Shown: positions 1 through 8,772, counted from the stretch's first letter. The stretch is 64,000 bases of DNA from Psychrobacter ciconiae (GCF_904846055.1 NZ_CAJGYV010000001.1:620001-684000); one strand, 5' to 3'. Numbers and translations are program-made. Notes: generated by a model from the letters alone, not told the origin.

Positions 1-729
1 CTACATATACATGCCGCCATTGACAGGAATGACCGCGCCGGTAATATAGCTTGCCTCATCACTGGCTAAAAAAGAAACGGCGGCTGCGATGTCTTCTGGC
101 TGACCTAAACGCGCGATAGGCACAGCATCCAGCATAGAATTAAGCAGGCGCTCATCAAGCTCATCGGTCATATCAGTTTCAATAAGACCAGGTGCGACGC
201 TGTTTACCGTGATTTGCCGTGAGCCAATCTCGCGAGCAAGCGTTCGGCTAAAGCCTTCAACACCGGCTTTGGTTGCCGCGTAGTTAGATTGCCCTGCATT
301 TCCCATCTGCGCCACGACAGAGCTGATGTTAATGATGCGACCGCGGCGAGCTTTCATCATCCCTCGAACTGCGCGTTTGCTCATTCGATACACTGAGGTT
401 AAATTGGTATCAATAACATTGTCCCAATCCTCATCCTTCATTCGCATGAGTAAGCCATCTTGGGTAATGCCGGCATTGTTTACCAGCACTTGCACCGCGC
501 CATAAACGCTTTCGATCTCTTCAAACAGCTTTTCGATTTGAGCGGTGTCACGAACATCAAGAACGCGACCGATACCGCCGCTATCATGAAGGTAATCATC
601 AATCAGCGCCGCGCCTTTTTCAGTGGTGGCAGTACCGATAACAAAATGACCTTCTTTTGCAAAACGCTTAGCAACGGCTTTTCCGATACCACGGCTTGCG
701 CCGGTAACTAGGGTAATTGTGCGGCTCAT
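1..729 (-). CDS. fabG: 3-oxoacyl-ACP reductase FabG
   Basis: NADPH-dependent reductase of the fatty-acid elongation cycle, converting 3-oxoacyl-ACP to 3-hydroxyacyl-ACP in the cytoplasm. The 242-residue protein is a classic short-chain dehydrogenase. It has the N-terminal Rossmann glycine motif TGASRGIG (residues 9-16), the NNAG motif near residue 84, and a catalytic triad at S137, Y150 and K154 in the YxxxK arrangement, one residue off E. coli numbering. Its start overlaps the fabD stop by 4 bases, so the two are translationally coupled. Length matches the family. The next fatty-acid gene (often acpP) would lie outside the window. Confidence 0.97.
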   Translation of the reverse strand: MSRTITLVTGASRGIGKAVAKRFAKEGHFVIGTATTEKGAALIDDYLHDSGGIGRVLDVRDTAQIEKLFEEIESVYGAVQVLVNNAGITQDGLLMRMKDEDWDNVIDTNLTSVYRMSKRAVRGMMKARRGRIINISSVVAQMGNAGQSNYAATKAGVEGFSRTLAREIGSRQITVNSVAPGLIETDMTDELDERLLNSMLDAVPIARLGQPEDIAAAVSFLASDEASYITGAVIPVNGGMYM

Positions 730-1694
730 GATAACACCTCCAATAATTTATCAAGTCGAGCAGGTTTGTCTACAGGGTAGCTCACAATAGGTTCAGCTTG
801 ACGCTTAGCTAAGTTGCTTAACACATTGCCGCTACCACATTCAATTAATACATCGATTTGTTTATCGGCAAGCTCTTGCATCGTTTTTGACCAAAGCACC
901 GGCTCACTCAATTGCTCCGTCAATGCCTGCTTAATCGCTTGGATGTTACCTTCAACACGGGCATGACGGTTTTGAATAACAGGAATGGCTGCCGGCTCAA
1001 ATTTAACTGTCGCAAGCAGCTCTGCAAGAGCATTTGTCGCCGGCTGCATGAGCGCACAGTGCGAAGGGACGCTCACCTTTAATGGAATGGCTTTTTTGCC
1101 TGTATTTTGGACTTTATCAATAACGGCATTAACGCCCGCCTCATTCCCCGAAACAACGACCTGCCCTGGACTATTGAAGTTTGCCGCATTGACGATAGCA
1201 CCATCAACATGCTCTGTAGCCTGCTCGCAAAGTGTCTCAACGCGGCTGTCTTCAAGACCTAAGACTGCCGCCATCGCCGTATCGACGCCAGCAACCGCTT
1301 CTTGCATCAGTTGACCACGCTTATGAACCAAGCGGATAGCATCTGCAAAGCTGATGACCCCTGCCGCACAAAGCGCGCTATATTCACCAAGCGAATGACC
1401 TGCCAAATATCGAGGCGCTTTTTCAAGCTTACCTTCCAAAATACGCCACATTGCAATACTTGCTGCAAGTAGCGCCGGTTGCGTATATTTGGTTTGGTTT
1501 AAGCGCGCATCGTCTTGGCAGATCTCCCACAAATCCTCGCCAAGTGCTTGACTTGCCTCATCAAAGGTAGCTTTGATTTGTGGATAATCTTCTGAAAGTT
1601 CACTCAACATGGCAACCGCTTGCGAGCCTTGCCCTGGAAAAATCACAGCAACACGGGACGTCAAAGTGGTCGCGGTCTCAGTTGCAGACGCCAT
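726..1694 (-). CDS. fabD: malonyl-CoA:ACP transacylase FabD
   Basis: Transfers malonyl groups from CoA to acyl carrier protein, supplying the extender unit for fatty-acid synthesis. The protein shows the GQGSQ motif near the N terminus, the nucleophile elbow GHSLGEY with the catalytic Ser about 100 residues in, and the catalytic His in VPSHC about 110 residues later. The frame is open to a TTG at 1700, but the ATG at 1694 lies 9 bases after an AAGGA ribosome binding site, so it is taken as the start (322 aa). The gene is followed directly by fabG with a 4-base overlap. Confidence 0.96.
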   Translation of the reverse strand: MASATETATTLTSRVAVIFPGQGSQAVAMLSELSEDYPQIKATFDEASQALGEDLWEICQDDARLNQTKYTQPALLAASIAMWRILEGKLEKAPRYLAGHSLGEYSALCAAGVISFADAIRLVHKRGQLMQEAVAGVDTAMAAVLGLEDSRVETLCEQATEHVDGAIVNAANFNSPGQVVVSGNEAGVNAVIDKVQNTGKKAIPLKVSVPSHCALMQPATNALAELLATVKFEPAAIPVIQNRHARVEGNIQAIKQALTEQLSEPVLWSKTMQELADKQIDVLIECGSGNVLSNLAKRQAEPIVSYPVDKPARLDKLLEVLS

Positions 1695-1714
1695 AGCCAA
1701 TATTCCTTAAAATA

Positions 1715-1742
1715 ATTATCAAAATTCCAAATTTACCTGCAA
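1715..1742 (-). promoter_or_regulatory. candidate fabD-fabG promoter
   Basis: On the minus strand a TTGCAG box (1737-1742) and a GATAAT box (1715-1720) are separated by 16 bases, just upstream of the fabD ribosome binding site. The position fits because an rpmF terminator lies further upstream. The -35 match is only moderate. The rest of the 324-base gap between fabD and rpmF shows no gene. Confidence 0.4.
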
Positions 1743-1904
1743 TCATCATTGCCTTTTATTGCGCTTTGACTAAAAAAGAACAAACGACTGTTTTGAATGA
1801 TTGATTGACAGCAAGCTCAAACTATACACTGCAACTTGCCTTACGCCTAGCCCTTTACATCTAATTGACCGCTTAAAACTGATTTAAGATAAATTAGCAG
1901 CCAA

Positions 1905-1954
1905 CAAAAAACCAAGCTATTTAGCTATTGTAACAACAGCAAAATAACTTGGTT
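1905..1954 (-). terminator. intrinsic terminator after rpmF
   Basis: A hairpin with arms AACCAAG/CTTGGTT and an inner TATTT/AAATA extension is followed, in minus-strand orientation, by a run of T residues (the A run at 1905-1910). It lies about 65 bases beyond the rpmF stop and upstream of fabD, so it should end the yceD-rpmF transcript. Confidence 0.65.
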
Positions 1955-2018
1955 CTTGTCATCTTAATCACATTGCCGGTCACATCACTGATTGCCATCA
2001 GCTAAGACCTGCTGCTAT

Positions 2019-2201
2019 TTAAGCGTCTTGGCTGACTTTAAATAACTGACGACCACGGTAAAAACCGTCTTTGGTCATGTGGTGACGGCGATGTTTTTCA
2101 CCCGTAGTGGCATCAATGCTAAGCTCAGCCACGCTCATGTGGTGGTGTGAGCGGCGCATGTCACGACGCGAACGGCTTTTACGGTTTTGTTGAACAGCCA
2201 T
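2019..2201 (-). CDS. rpmF: 50S ribosomal protein L32
   Basis: Small protein of the large ribosomal subunit, 60 residues. It begins [19 protein letters not shown], the recognisable L32 N terminus, and is very basic throughout. It lies downstream of the YceD-family gene, which is the usual bacterial arrangement (yceD-rpmF followed by fatty-acid genes). No Cys zinc motif is visible, as in many proteobacterial L32 proteins. A terminator follows. Confidence 0.97.
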   Translation of the reverse strand: MAVQQNRKSRSRRDMRRSHHHMSVAELSIDATTGEKHRRHHMTKDGFYRGRQLFKVSQDA

Positions 2202-2457
2202 GATATAGCTCCTATACTAAAAAGGGTAAGCTTAAAATTCAGCTTTAATCGATACTGACACAGGCGCAATCATCTCAACACCTAAAGTCGCTGCATCATT
2301 AAATCAAAAAAATAATAAACTGGCTTAATTTAATGACAAGCAAAGTTATAACCCTGCTTATCTTCTAAATAATCAACCAGCTGTTTTTTGCCAGAATGCA
2401 ATAAACCGGTCATTATACGCATGTTTTTGAGATTAATAAAGCCCTAAGCTTTGAAAA

Positions 2458-3060
2458 TTAAAGCTTGCCTTTTAACGCGGCAAGCGCTGCAAACGGATTT
2501 TCTTGCTCAACTTCTGGAATGTCCCCTACCTGCTCGACCGCCATTTCGCAATCTTCATGCTTTGGCGCAAGTGGCAATTTTAACAGCATTTCATCTTCAA
2601 TTAACATTTTAAACGGCAGTAAATTTTCGCCTGAGCTTTGCTGAACGATTTCATCAAGCAACAGATAGTCCTGCTCATCATCAAGCAACTGAATTTGGCT
2701 ATCATCATCTAAAAGCGCCAAATCATAGTCATCTGTTAAATCAATCTCAACCGGACTTAAACAGCGCTGGCAGGTCAGCCAAATCTCACCGCGAATGCTG
2801 AACGCTAAATGAAGTACATTACTACGCCGATAAAAATGCGCTTGCAGGATTAACGGCGCAGAGGGGCGGCTGTCATCCATCATCACCTTAAGACGCTCAA
2901 AATTACTGGCTAAAATATTGCCCGACCATTCAAACTCTGAATCAGCCCACTTATCGAGCGACAATAGCTGAGGCAGATCGTTTTTTGATACGGCATTGCT
3001 ATTCGTCATATGGTCTTGGTTTAAATTCTGGTTGTTCAAATCAGTTGAATTGCTTACCAT
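2458..3060 (-). CDS. yceD: YceD family protein (DUF177), rRNA accumulation factor
   Basis: A 200-residue acidic protein of the YceD/DUF177 family, encoded upstream of rpmF in most bacteria. The family is linked to 23S rRNA accumulation and ribosome biogenesis; the precise biochemistry is not settled. The CxxC pair in TCQRC, followed by LSPVEIDL, marks the family core, and a long acidic middle is rich in Asp and Glu. The first ~30 residues are Asn/Gln-rich and unlike the conserved core. The ATG at 3060 has a GAGG ribosome binding site. Confidence 0.88.
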   Translation of the reverse strand: MVSNSTDLNNQNLNQDHMTNSNAVSKNDLPQLLSLDKWADSEFEWSGNILASNFERLKVMMDDSRPSAPLILQAHFYRRSNVLHLAFSIRGEIWLTCQRCLSPVEIDLTDDYDLALLDDDSQIQLLDDEQDYLLLDEIVQQSSGENLLPFKMLIEDEMLLKLPLAPKHEDCEMAVEQVGDIPEVEQENPFAALAALKGKL

Positions 3061-3194
3061 TCACGGCCTCGCTATCAAAAATCGTATATAATTGTTGTGG
3101 TTATAGTAACGCACTTTGACCCTGTTCTCTAGCGCCCTAATGTTACAAGTATTCAAAAAGGTGAGCTAATAACTATCAATTTATCTGAGTACTT

Positions 3195-3848
3195 ATGATT
3201 GAATCTGTTACCAACTTTACTGACTTATTCAGCCCTGCTATTGCACTTGATCTATTAGCAAAGCTGGAGCTGCAAGATTATCAGCAATATGATAAATCGC
3301 TAATTAAATTATGCTTTAACGACATCCAGCCGCTTAATCGCTTAGATGAGAAAGGCGCGACCGATGATTTGATCGCTTTATTTAACTGCTTATTTTTATC
3401 GCAAAACGTTATTTTAGTTCGTGGTGATGATGAGCCTGAATATTTTGCCGCAACCAAATTGCAACCTGCGCGAATCGTTTTTGCCCATGGCTTCTTTGCA
3501 AGTGCCCTTCATGAGCTGAGCCACTGGTGTATTGCCGGTCAAAAAAGGCGAAAGCTGAACGATTTTGGCTATTGGTACGCCCCTGATGGCAGATCGGAAG
3601 CTCAGCAAGCAGCCTTTGAACAAGTAGAAATCAAACCGCAAGCGCTTGAATGCTTATTTACCTTAAGCTGCCTCAGACACTTTCAAGTATCTCAAGACAA
3701 TTTATTTGCTGATTTTGATACCAGCAGTAGCACATTTGCCGCTGACGTTTATAAGCAAGTTCAAAGCTACCTGATTGCGCCAGAGCTAATCCCAAAAGAT
3801 GCCCAAACTTTACTTCGCGCTTTTCTAACGATTCACTACGCGACTTAA
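3195..3848 (+). CDS. epmC: elongation factor P hydroxylase EpmC (YfcM)
   Basis: Member of the EpmC/YfcM family, which hydroxylates the beta-lysylated lysine of elongation factor P, the last step of EF-P maturation after EpmA and EpmB. The 217-residue protein carries the metal-binding HELSH motif (H106, E107, H110) in a SALHELSHWCIAG context, followed by KRRKLNDFGYWYAPDGR, the other highly conserved block of the family. epmA, epmB and efp are not in this window. It lies upstream of yciO on the same strand with a 95-base gap. Confidence 0.92.
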   Translation: MIESVTNFTDLFSPAIALDLLAKLELQDYQQYDKSLIKLCFNDIQPLNRLDEKGATDDLIALFNCLFLSQNVILVRGDDEPEYFAATKLQPARIVFAHGFFASALHELSHWCIAGQKRRKLNDFGYWYAPDGRSEAQQAAFEQVEIKPQALECLFTLSCLRHFQVSQDNLFADFDTSSSTFAADVYKQVQSYLIAPELIPKDAQTLLRAFLTIHYAT

Positions 3849-3943
3849 CGCCTCGATCATATCATTAAGATTTTCTTTTTCTTATACTATTAAACGGTAA
3901 AACTTGATTTTGACGCTAAAAATAATTTTATAGGGATTTTACT

Positions 3944-4564
3944 ATGCAAACGTTCTACATCCATCCTGACAATCCGCAACCACGATTGATTGATCAAGCC
4001 GCCCAACTGCTTCGCGATGATAAGCTTATCATTTACCCCACTGACACCAGCTATGCTTTTGGTTGCCGCTTAGGTGCCAAAGATGCGCTTGATAAACTTA
4101 AGCATATTCGCAATCTTGATGATAAACACCAATTCACCTTACTTTGTCGTGATTTGAGTGAAATTGCCACTTATGCCGTGGTAGATAACCATCAATTTAA
4201 GCAACTAAAAGCCCATACCCCTGCTCCAATTACGTTTATCCTAACTGCCACTCGCGATGTCCCAAAAAAGCTTGCTCATCCTAAGAAGAAAACTATTGGC
4301 ATCCGTGTTCCAAGCAATCCTATTGCCCAAGCTTTACTTGAAGCCATGGATGAGCCAATTTTAACCAGTTCATTAATTTTACCCAATCACACTGACATTT
4401 TAGACGATCCATTTGAGATTGAAGACGCGCTCAACAATCAAATTGATGGTCTAATTAACGCAGGCATTCAAACGATTAAGCTGACTACTATTATAGATAT
4501 GACTGAAGGCACACCAAAGGTTGTCCGTCAGGGCGCAGCAAACGTTGATTCATTATTAATCTAA
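3944..4564 (+). CDS. yciO: YciO, Sua5/YciO/YrdC family protein
   Basis: A 206-residue protein of the YrdC-like fold, closest in layout to the YciO subgroup. YrdC/Sua5 makes threonylcarbamoyl-adenylate for tRNA t6A37; YciO is a related, poorly characterised paralogue. Visible family signatures are IIYPTDTSYAFGC near residue 30, the KR-type motif region around LKHIRNLDDKHQFTLLC, and GIRVPSNPIAQALLEA. The stop codon TAA is partly supplied by the inserted IS element; without the element the codon would be TAG, so the protein is unchanged. Confidence 0.9.
   Translation: MQTFYIHPDNPQPRLIDQAAQLLRDDKLIIYPTDTSYAFGCRLGAKDALDKLKHIRNLDDKHQFTLLCRDLSEIATYAVVDNHQFKQLKAHTPAPITFILTATRDVPKKLAHPKKKTIGIRVPSNPIAQALLEAMDEPILTSSLILPNHTDILDDPFEIEDALNNQIDGLINAGIQTIKLTTIIDMTEGTPKVVRQGAANVDSLLI
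4557..4563. repeat. left target-site duplication of the IS element (7 bp)
   Basis: TAATCTA immediately precedes the left inverted repeat and is repeated exactly at 5589-5595 after the right one. Duplications of 6-9 bases are usual for IS982-family insertions. The duplicated bases include the end of the yciO reading frame. Confidence 0.9.
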
Positions 4565-4582
4565 CCCCAATTCGGGATAAGC
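4564..4582 (+). repeat. left terminal inverted repeat
   Basis: The 19 bases ACCCCAATTCGGGATAAGC pair with the right end at 5570-5588 with one mismatch. Confidence 0.9.
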
Positions 4583-4601
4583 GCTTAAAAAAAGATAAAA
4601 A

Positions 4602-4661
4602 AAGAAGTCCAAAGTTGCTAAAGTAAGTTTACGACAAACAACTTCACAACCAGGACTTCTT
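4602..4661 (+). promoter_or_regulatory. hairpin masking the transposase ribosome binding site
   Basis: The 9-base arms AAGAAGTCC (4602-4610) and GGACTTCTT (4653-4661) are perfect complements, with an inner AAGTTG/CAACTT pair. The 3' arm contains the AGGA Shine-Dalgarno and ends two bases before the ATG at 4664. A transcript entering from yciO would fold and hide the start site, whereas one initiated inside the hairpin would not. This is inferred from sequence by analogy with known IS protection hairpins. Confidence 0.6.
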
Positions 4662-4663
4662 AC

Positions 4664-5542
4664 ATGGACCACCTAACCGAACTCTACTGCCATATTGACG
4701 ACTTTTATCAGCAGTTCAAACCTGAGTTTGAGGCTCACCTCATCGCTAATGGTGCAAAGCGGCTAAGAGCATGCCAGATTAGTGTACCAGAAATCATGAC
4801 CATCTTGGTACTGTTTCATCAGCTGCGGTATCGTCAGTTTAAGCTGTTTTATTACCATCATATGCTAGGCATGATGACACGAGAATTTCCGAAGCTGCCA
4901 AGCTACTCCCGGTTTATAGAGCTAGTTCCGCGAATTATCATGCCCTTATGTGGCTACTTGCAACGCATGATGGGAGACTGTACAGGAATCAGCTACATTG
5001 ATTCAACCAAGTTGACCGTTTGCCATAATAAGCGTATCTATCGCCATAAAGTCTTTGAGGGTTTAGCGGCTCGAGGTAAAAGCAGTTTGGGTTGGTTTTA
5101 TGGCTTTAAGCTGCATGCCATTATCAACCATAAGGGCGAGCTGATCTCCGTCAAAGTCACGGCAGGAAATACGGATGACAGAGCGCCGGTTAAAAAGATG
5201 GCAACGCCTTTGTTTGGCAAACTGTTTGGTGATCGAGGCTATATCAGTAAAGCACTAGAGGTCTGGCTGACCAATAATAGTGATACCACCTTGATCACCA
5301 AGCTTCGGCGTAATATGAAGCCCAAACCACTTGAACCTATCGATGAGGCGCTGCTCAATCATCGATCTTTGATTGAGACGGTGTTTGGCGAGCTAAAAAA
5401 CTTGTGCCAGATTGAGCATTCACGCCATCGCAGTGTCACGGGATTTATCACAAACTTGCTGTCAGGGTTGATTGCTTATTGCTGGTTTCCAGATAAACCT
5501 TCGATTAAAAACATAACACTTCATGGTCAAGTTGCTACATGA
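4664..5542 (+). CDS. IS982-family transposase
   Basis: A 292-residue DDE transposase. The catalytic residues are recognisable as D113 in YIDSTK, D190 in FGDRGYI, and E238 in SLIETVFGELKN, the last in the usual conserved block. The length and the single reading frame without frameshifting match IS982. The start has an AGGA ribosome binding site 8 bases upstream, inside the protective hairpin. The protein appears complete and potentially active. Confidence 0.93.
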   Translation: MDHLTELYCHIDDFYQQFKPEFEAHLIANGAKRLRACQISVPEIMTILVLFHQLRYRQFKLFYYHHMLGMMTREFPKLPSYSRFIELVPRIIMPLCGYLQRMMGDCTGISYIDSTKLTVCHNKRIYRHKVFEGLAARGKSSLGWFYGFKLHAIINHKGELISVKVTAGNTDDRAPVKKMATPLFGKLFGDRGYISKALEVWLTNNSDTTLITKLRRNMKPKPLEPIDEALLNHRSLIETVFGELKNLCQIEHSRHRSVTGFITNLLSGLIAYCWFPDKPSIKNITLHGQVAT

Positions 5543-5569
5543 TGAACCTTATCAATGGCTTAGGTTGCT

Positions 5570-5588
5570 GCTTATCCCGAACTGGGGT
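5570..5588 (-). repeat. right terminal inverted repeat
   Basis: It is the reverse complement of the left repeat except for one base (G for A at position 7), and is followed at once by the second TAATCTA target copy (5589-5595). Confidence 0.9.
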
Positions 5589-5595
5589 TAATCTA
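5589..5595. repeat. right target-site duplication (7 bp)
   Basis: TAATCTA, identical to 4557-4563. Confidence 0.9.
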
Positions 5596-5636
5596 GTATT
5601 TAAGTTAAAGTGAACTTACCTTAATACTCAGTCAAT

Positions 5637-5666
5637 AAAAAAGCTCCAAATTATTGGAGCTTTTTT
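5637..5666. terminator. bidirectional terminator between yciO/IS and rplQ
   Basis: GCTCCAA (5643-5649), a four-base loop and TTGGAGC (5654-5660) form a stem flanked by A6 on the left and T6 on the right. It can therefore stop both the rightward yciO/IS transcript and the leftward rpoA-rplQ transcript. Confidence 0.88.
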
Positions 5667-5683
5667 ATCAAACTTAAATAAAA

Positions 5684-6043
5684 CTAGTCACGATCAACCA
5701 ATTCTACATAAGCCATCGGCGCATTATCGCCATCACGGTAGCCACATTTTACAATGCGAAGATAACCGCCTGGACGAGCTTGGTAACGAGGACCTAGGGT
5801 GCCAAATAATTTTCCAACCATAGCTTTGCTACGCATCCGGCTAAAAGCCAAACGACGGTTAGCAACGCTATCTTCTTTTGCTAAAGTAATTAATGGCTCG
5901 GCAACGCGGCGCAATTCTTTAGCTTTTGGCAGTGTTGTTTTGATCAGTTCATGCTCAAATAGTGAGTTGGTCATGTTCTGGAACATTGCCTTACGATGAC
6001 TGCTGGTACGACCCAGCTTGACTCCACTCTTACGATGGCGCAT
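5684..6043 (-). CDS. rplQ: 50S ribosomal protein L17
   Basis: Last gene of the alpha operon. The protein begins [17 protein letters not shown], the standard L17 N terminus, and is 119 residues from the ATG at 6043. The frame extends two codons upstream to a TTG (6049), but AAGGA lies 9 bases before 6043, so the ATG is preferred. L17 sits near the polypeptide exit tunnel. A strong bidirectional terminator follows. Confidence 0.97.
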   Translation of the reverse strand: MRHRKSGVKLGRTSSHRKAMFQNMTNSLFEHELIKTTLPKAKELRRVAEPLITLAKEDSVANRRLAFSRMRSKAMVGKLFGTLGPRYQARPGGYLRIVKCGYRDGDNAPMAYVELVDRD

Positions 6044-6062
6044 GGTCAAATATCCTTAAAGT

Positions 6063-7070
6063 TTAACGGCTACGATAAGAAAAACGGTCATCGACACGCA
6101 AATCGGCAGGAGGCCAATTATCAAGACGCATTCCAAGCTCTAAGTCTTTAGAAGCTAGGACATCTTTAATTTCAGTCAATGATTTCTTACCTAGATTTGG
6201 TGTTTTTAAGAGTTCTGTTTCAGAACGTTGAACCAAATCACCGATATAGTAAATGTTTTCAGCTTTCAAACAGTTGGCTGAGCGAACCGTTAGTTCAAGA
6301 TCATCCACAGGGCGCAGAAGCACCGGATCGACCTCTTCTTTTTCTTTCACAGGCTCAGGCGCTTCTTCGGCTTCTAAGTCAACAAAGATAGAAATCTGTT
6401 GCTGTAAAATAGTTGCCGCTTTTCGAATTGCTTCTTCTGGATCAATTGTGCCATTGGTTTCAAGCTCAATGATAAGACGATCAAGATCAGTACGCTGTTC
6501 AACACGAGCGTTCTCAACCTGATATGCAACACGAAGTACGGGGCTAAAGCTTGCATCAAGCTTTAAGCGACCAATCGCTTTGGTGTCACCATCTTCACGG
6601 CGCTGATTTGCTGGCTCATATCCACGACCCATTACTACTCGCAGACGCATTTTTAAATGACCGCGATCGCTTAATGTGCCGAGTACCAAATCAGGATTGG
6701 CAATCTCAACATTATGCGGAAGCGAAATATCTGCAGCAGTAATCGTGCCTGGACCTTGTTTATCTAAGGTCAAAAATACTTCATTTTGGTCATGCAAGGT
6801 AATCGCCAAGCCTTTTAAATTTAAAAGCAGGTCAAGAACATCTTCTTGCAGTCCCTCAAGCGTTGAGTATTCATGGTTAACCCCATCAATCTCAGCTTCA
6901 ATGACAGCAGCGCCTGGTAATGAAGATAATAAGATGCGGCGAAGGGCATTCCCAAGAGTATGCCCAAAGCCGCGCTCTAACGGTTCGAGTGTGACTTTCG
7001 CAATCGTTTCATTAACCGTATCCACGTTAATGGCATTTGGCGTTAGAAACTCAGTTGCATTTAGCATCAT
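6063..7070 (-). CDS. rpoA: DNA-directed RNA polymerase subunit alpha
   Basis: The 335-residue alpha subunit dimerises to nucleate RNA polymerase assembly. The N-terminal domain shows the expected [18 protein letters not shown] block near residue 40. An acidic linker ([15 protein letters not shown]) leads to the C-terminal domain, with [14 protein letters not shown] and the [10 protein letters not shown] helix that contacts UP elements and activators. Two adjacent ATG codons open the frame; an AGGTG ribosome binding site supports the first. It lies between rpsD and rplQ as in other proteobacteria. Confidence 0.98.
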   Translation of the reverse strand: MMLNATEFLTPNAINVDTVNETIAKVTLEPLERGFGHTLGNALRRILLSSLPGAAVIEAEIDGVNHEYSTLEGLQEDVLDLLLNLKGLAITLHDQNEVFLTLDKQGPGTITAADISLPHNVEIANPDLVLGTLSDRGHLKMRLRVVMGRGYEPANQRREDGDTKAIGRLKLDASFSPVLRVAYQVENARVEQRTDLDRLIIELETNGTIDPEEAIRKAATILQQQISIFVDLEAEEAPEPVKEKEEVDPVLLRPVDDLELTVRSANCLKAENIYYIGDLVQRSETELLKTPNLGKKSLTEIKDVLASKDLELGMRLDNWPPADLRVDDRFSYRSR

Positions 7071-7151
7071 TGTGTCACCTCGAATTATTTAACTGGTTTA
7101 ATAAACGCAATGGCGTATTTATCTTAACCTCAAAGCAATAGCAAAGAGCTA

Positions 7152-7793
7152 TTACTTAGAGTAAAGCTCAACAATCAAGCTTTCGTTGATTTCAGCAGGC
7201 AAGTCAATACGATCAGGCGCTTGTTTGAACGTGCCTTGAAGTTTGCTATGATCCACATCTAACCACTCAGGAATTCCACGCTGAGAAGCAAGCTCAACCG
7301 CGTTTTTAATACGAAGTTGCTCGCGTGATTTTTCTTGGACAGCGATTACGTCACCGTCTTGAAGCTGAATTGATGGAATGTTTACACGAATAAACTCATC
7401 ACGACCAGCTTTTTTAAGCAGAATAGCACGGTGGCTTACTAGCTGACGGGCTTCTGCGCGAGTTGAGCCAAAGCCCATACGATAAACAACGTTATCAAGG
7501 CGGCTTTCAAGCATTGCAAGAAGGTTTTCACCAGTTGCACCACGTTTGCGAGCAGCTTCTTTATAGTAGTTAGCAAATTGACGCTCAAGAACGCCATACA
7601 TACGCTTCACTTTTTGTTTTTCGCGAAGCTGTAGAGCATATTCCGATGTCTTATTGCGGCTAGTACCATGTTGACCAGGCGCACGACCGGCTTTTTTAGT
7701 TTTTACGTCATAAGGTTTAACGCCTGATTTAAGGCCTAAATCAGTACCTTCACGGCGTGATAACTTGAGTTTTGGTCCAATATAACGGGCCAT
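7152..7793 (-). CDS. rpsD: 30S ribosomal protein S4
   Basis: Primary 16S rRNA-binding protein of the small subunit and, in enterobacteria, translational repressor of the alpha operon. The 213-residue protein begins [16 protein letters not shown] and contains the S4 RNA-binding domain around [27 protein letters not shown]. It is a few residues longer than the E. coli protein (206). The Cys residues of zinc-type S4 are absent from the N terminus. Confidence 0.98.
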   Translation of the reverse strand: MARYIGPKLKLSRREGTDLGLKSGVKPYDVKTKKAGRAPGQHGTSRNKTSEYALQLREKQKVKRMYGVLERQFANYYKEAARKRGATGENLLAMLESRLDNVVYRMGFGSTRAEARQLVSHRAILLKKAGRDEFIRVNIPSIQLQDGDVIAVQEKSREQLRIKNAVELASQRGIPEWLDVDHSKLQGTFKQAPDRIDLPAEINESLIVELYSK

Positions 7794-7840
7794 TGATATG
7801 TCTCCTTAAGCTTTTGGGATAAAAAGCTTCGTCTTTAATC

Positions 7841-8230
7841 TTAGACGCGGCGCTTTTTAGGCGGGCGGCAACCATTGTGTGGGATTGGGGTTACATCAGA
7901 GATACTATTGATTTTATATCCCAACGCTCCAAGAGCTCTTACCGCAGACTCACGACCTGGTCCTGGTCCTTTGACCAAAACATCAACGTTCTTCACACCA
8001 TATTCTTGAGCAGCTTTACCAGCGACTTCAGCTGCCACCTGAGCGGCAAATGGAGTGGATTTGCGTGAACCACGGAAGCCTTGTCCACCTGAAGTGGCCC
8101 AAGCCAATGCATTACCTTGGCGATCGGTAATTGTAACAATGGTGTTATTAAAAGACGCATGGATGTGGGCTACGCCCTCCGATACTGAACGACGAGTCAC
8201 TTTTTTGCGACTGCGAGTGTCTTTAGCCAT
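7841..8230 (-). CDS. rpsK: 30S ribosomal protein S11
   Basis: Platform protein of the small subunit, 129 residues, the same length as E. coli S11. Conserved blocks include [19 protein letters not shown] and the C-terminal [18 protein letters not shown], which contacts the mRNA exit region. It lies in the alpha operon between rpsM and rpsD with short spacers. Confidence 0.98.
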   Translation of the reverse strand: MAKDTRSRKKVTRRSVSEGVAHIHASFNNTIVTITDRQGNALAWATSGGQGFRGSRKSTPFAAQVAAEVAGKAAQEYGVKNVDVLVKGPGPGRESAVRALGALGYKINSISDVTPIPHNGCRPPKKRRV

Positions 8231-8250
8231 CTTTTAGCTTCCTAAGTTAA

Positions 8251-8607
8251 TTATTTTTTGATTGCTCTACGTGGACCCTTACGAGTTCGCGCATTAGTTT
8301 TCGTACGCTGACCGTTTACAGGTAGGTTACGACGATGGCGAATACCACGGTAGCAGCCTAAATCGACCAAACGCTTGATATTAATTGACACTTCACGACG
8401 AAGATCACCTTCAGTCGTATAGTTGGCAACTTCTGCACGGACAGCATCTAACTGAGTATCATCTAGTTGACTAATTTTAGTTGTTGGGGCAATGTTTACT
8501 GCTTCAAGGATTTTTTGAGCAGTTGTGCGACCAATACCAAAAATATAAGTCAATGAGATTACAGCGTGCTTGTTGTCCGGAATGTTGACACCGGCAATAC
8601 GAGCCAT
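8251..8607 (-). CDS. rpsM: 30S ribosomal protein S13
   Basis: Head protein of the small subunit that contacts the P-site tRNA and bridges to the large subunit. 118 residues, beginning [21 protein letters not shown], with the helix-hairpin-helix stretch [13 protein letters not shown] and the basic C-terminal tail [14 protein letters not shown]. First gene of the alpha operon. The 165 bases upstream, to the rpmJ stop, carry a candidate promoter and a hairpin. Confidence 0.98.
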   Translation of the reverse strand: MARIAGVNIPDNKHAVISLTYIFGIGRTTAQKILEAVNIAPTTKISQLDDTQLDAVRAEVANYTTEGDLRREVSINIKRLVDLGCYRGIRHRRNLPVNGQRTKTNARTRKGPRRAIKK

Positions 8608-8667
8608 TGCTTATTCTCCATTATAGAAAAACAATTAGTTGAGGATTGTCTTTCAGTTTTATTGCGG

Positions 8668-8695
8668 TTTATAGCCTAATTTACTTTCTTACCAA
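8668..8695 (-). promoter_or_regulatory. candidate alpha-operon promoter
   Basis: On the minus strand TTGGTA (8690-8695) and TATAAA (8668-8673) are separated by 16 bases, about 60 bases before the rpsM start. This would give the alpha operon (rpsM-rpsK-rpsD-rpoA-rplQ) its own start in addition to read-through from spc. Confidence 0.5.
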
Positions 8696-8722
8696 GAAAT
8701 AAAACTATAAACTACGGCAAGT

Positions 8723-8744
8723 GGCGGATGATATCGCATCCGCC
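8723..8744 (-). promoter_or_regulatory. GC-rich hairpin between rpmJ and rpsM
   Basis: GGCGGATG and CATCCGCC form a perfect 8-bp stem with a 6-base loop. No T run follows on the minus strand, so it is not a standard terminator for rpmJ. It may be an RNA processing or stability element at the spc/alpha junction. Confidence 0.55.
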
Positions 8745-8772
8745 GTTATTTTTCAAGTATTAATTAAATTAA

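Larger units (their letters stand above)
4564..5588 (+). mobile_element. complete IS982-family insertion sequence
   Basis: A 1025-bp element with 19-bp terminal inverted repeats (4564-4582 and 5570-5588, one mismatch at the seventh base) that begin ACCCCA, a perfect 7-bp target duplication, and one full-length DDE transposase. It looks intact and recent. Removing the element and one target copy rejoins yciO to a TAG stop followed by GTATTTAAG, so it landed exactly in the stop codon. The same spot lies upstream of the bidirectional terminator that closes rplQ. Confidence 0.93.
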
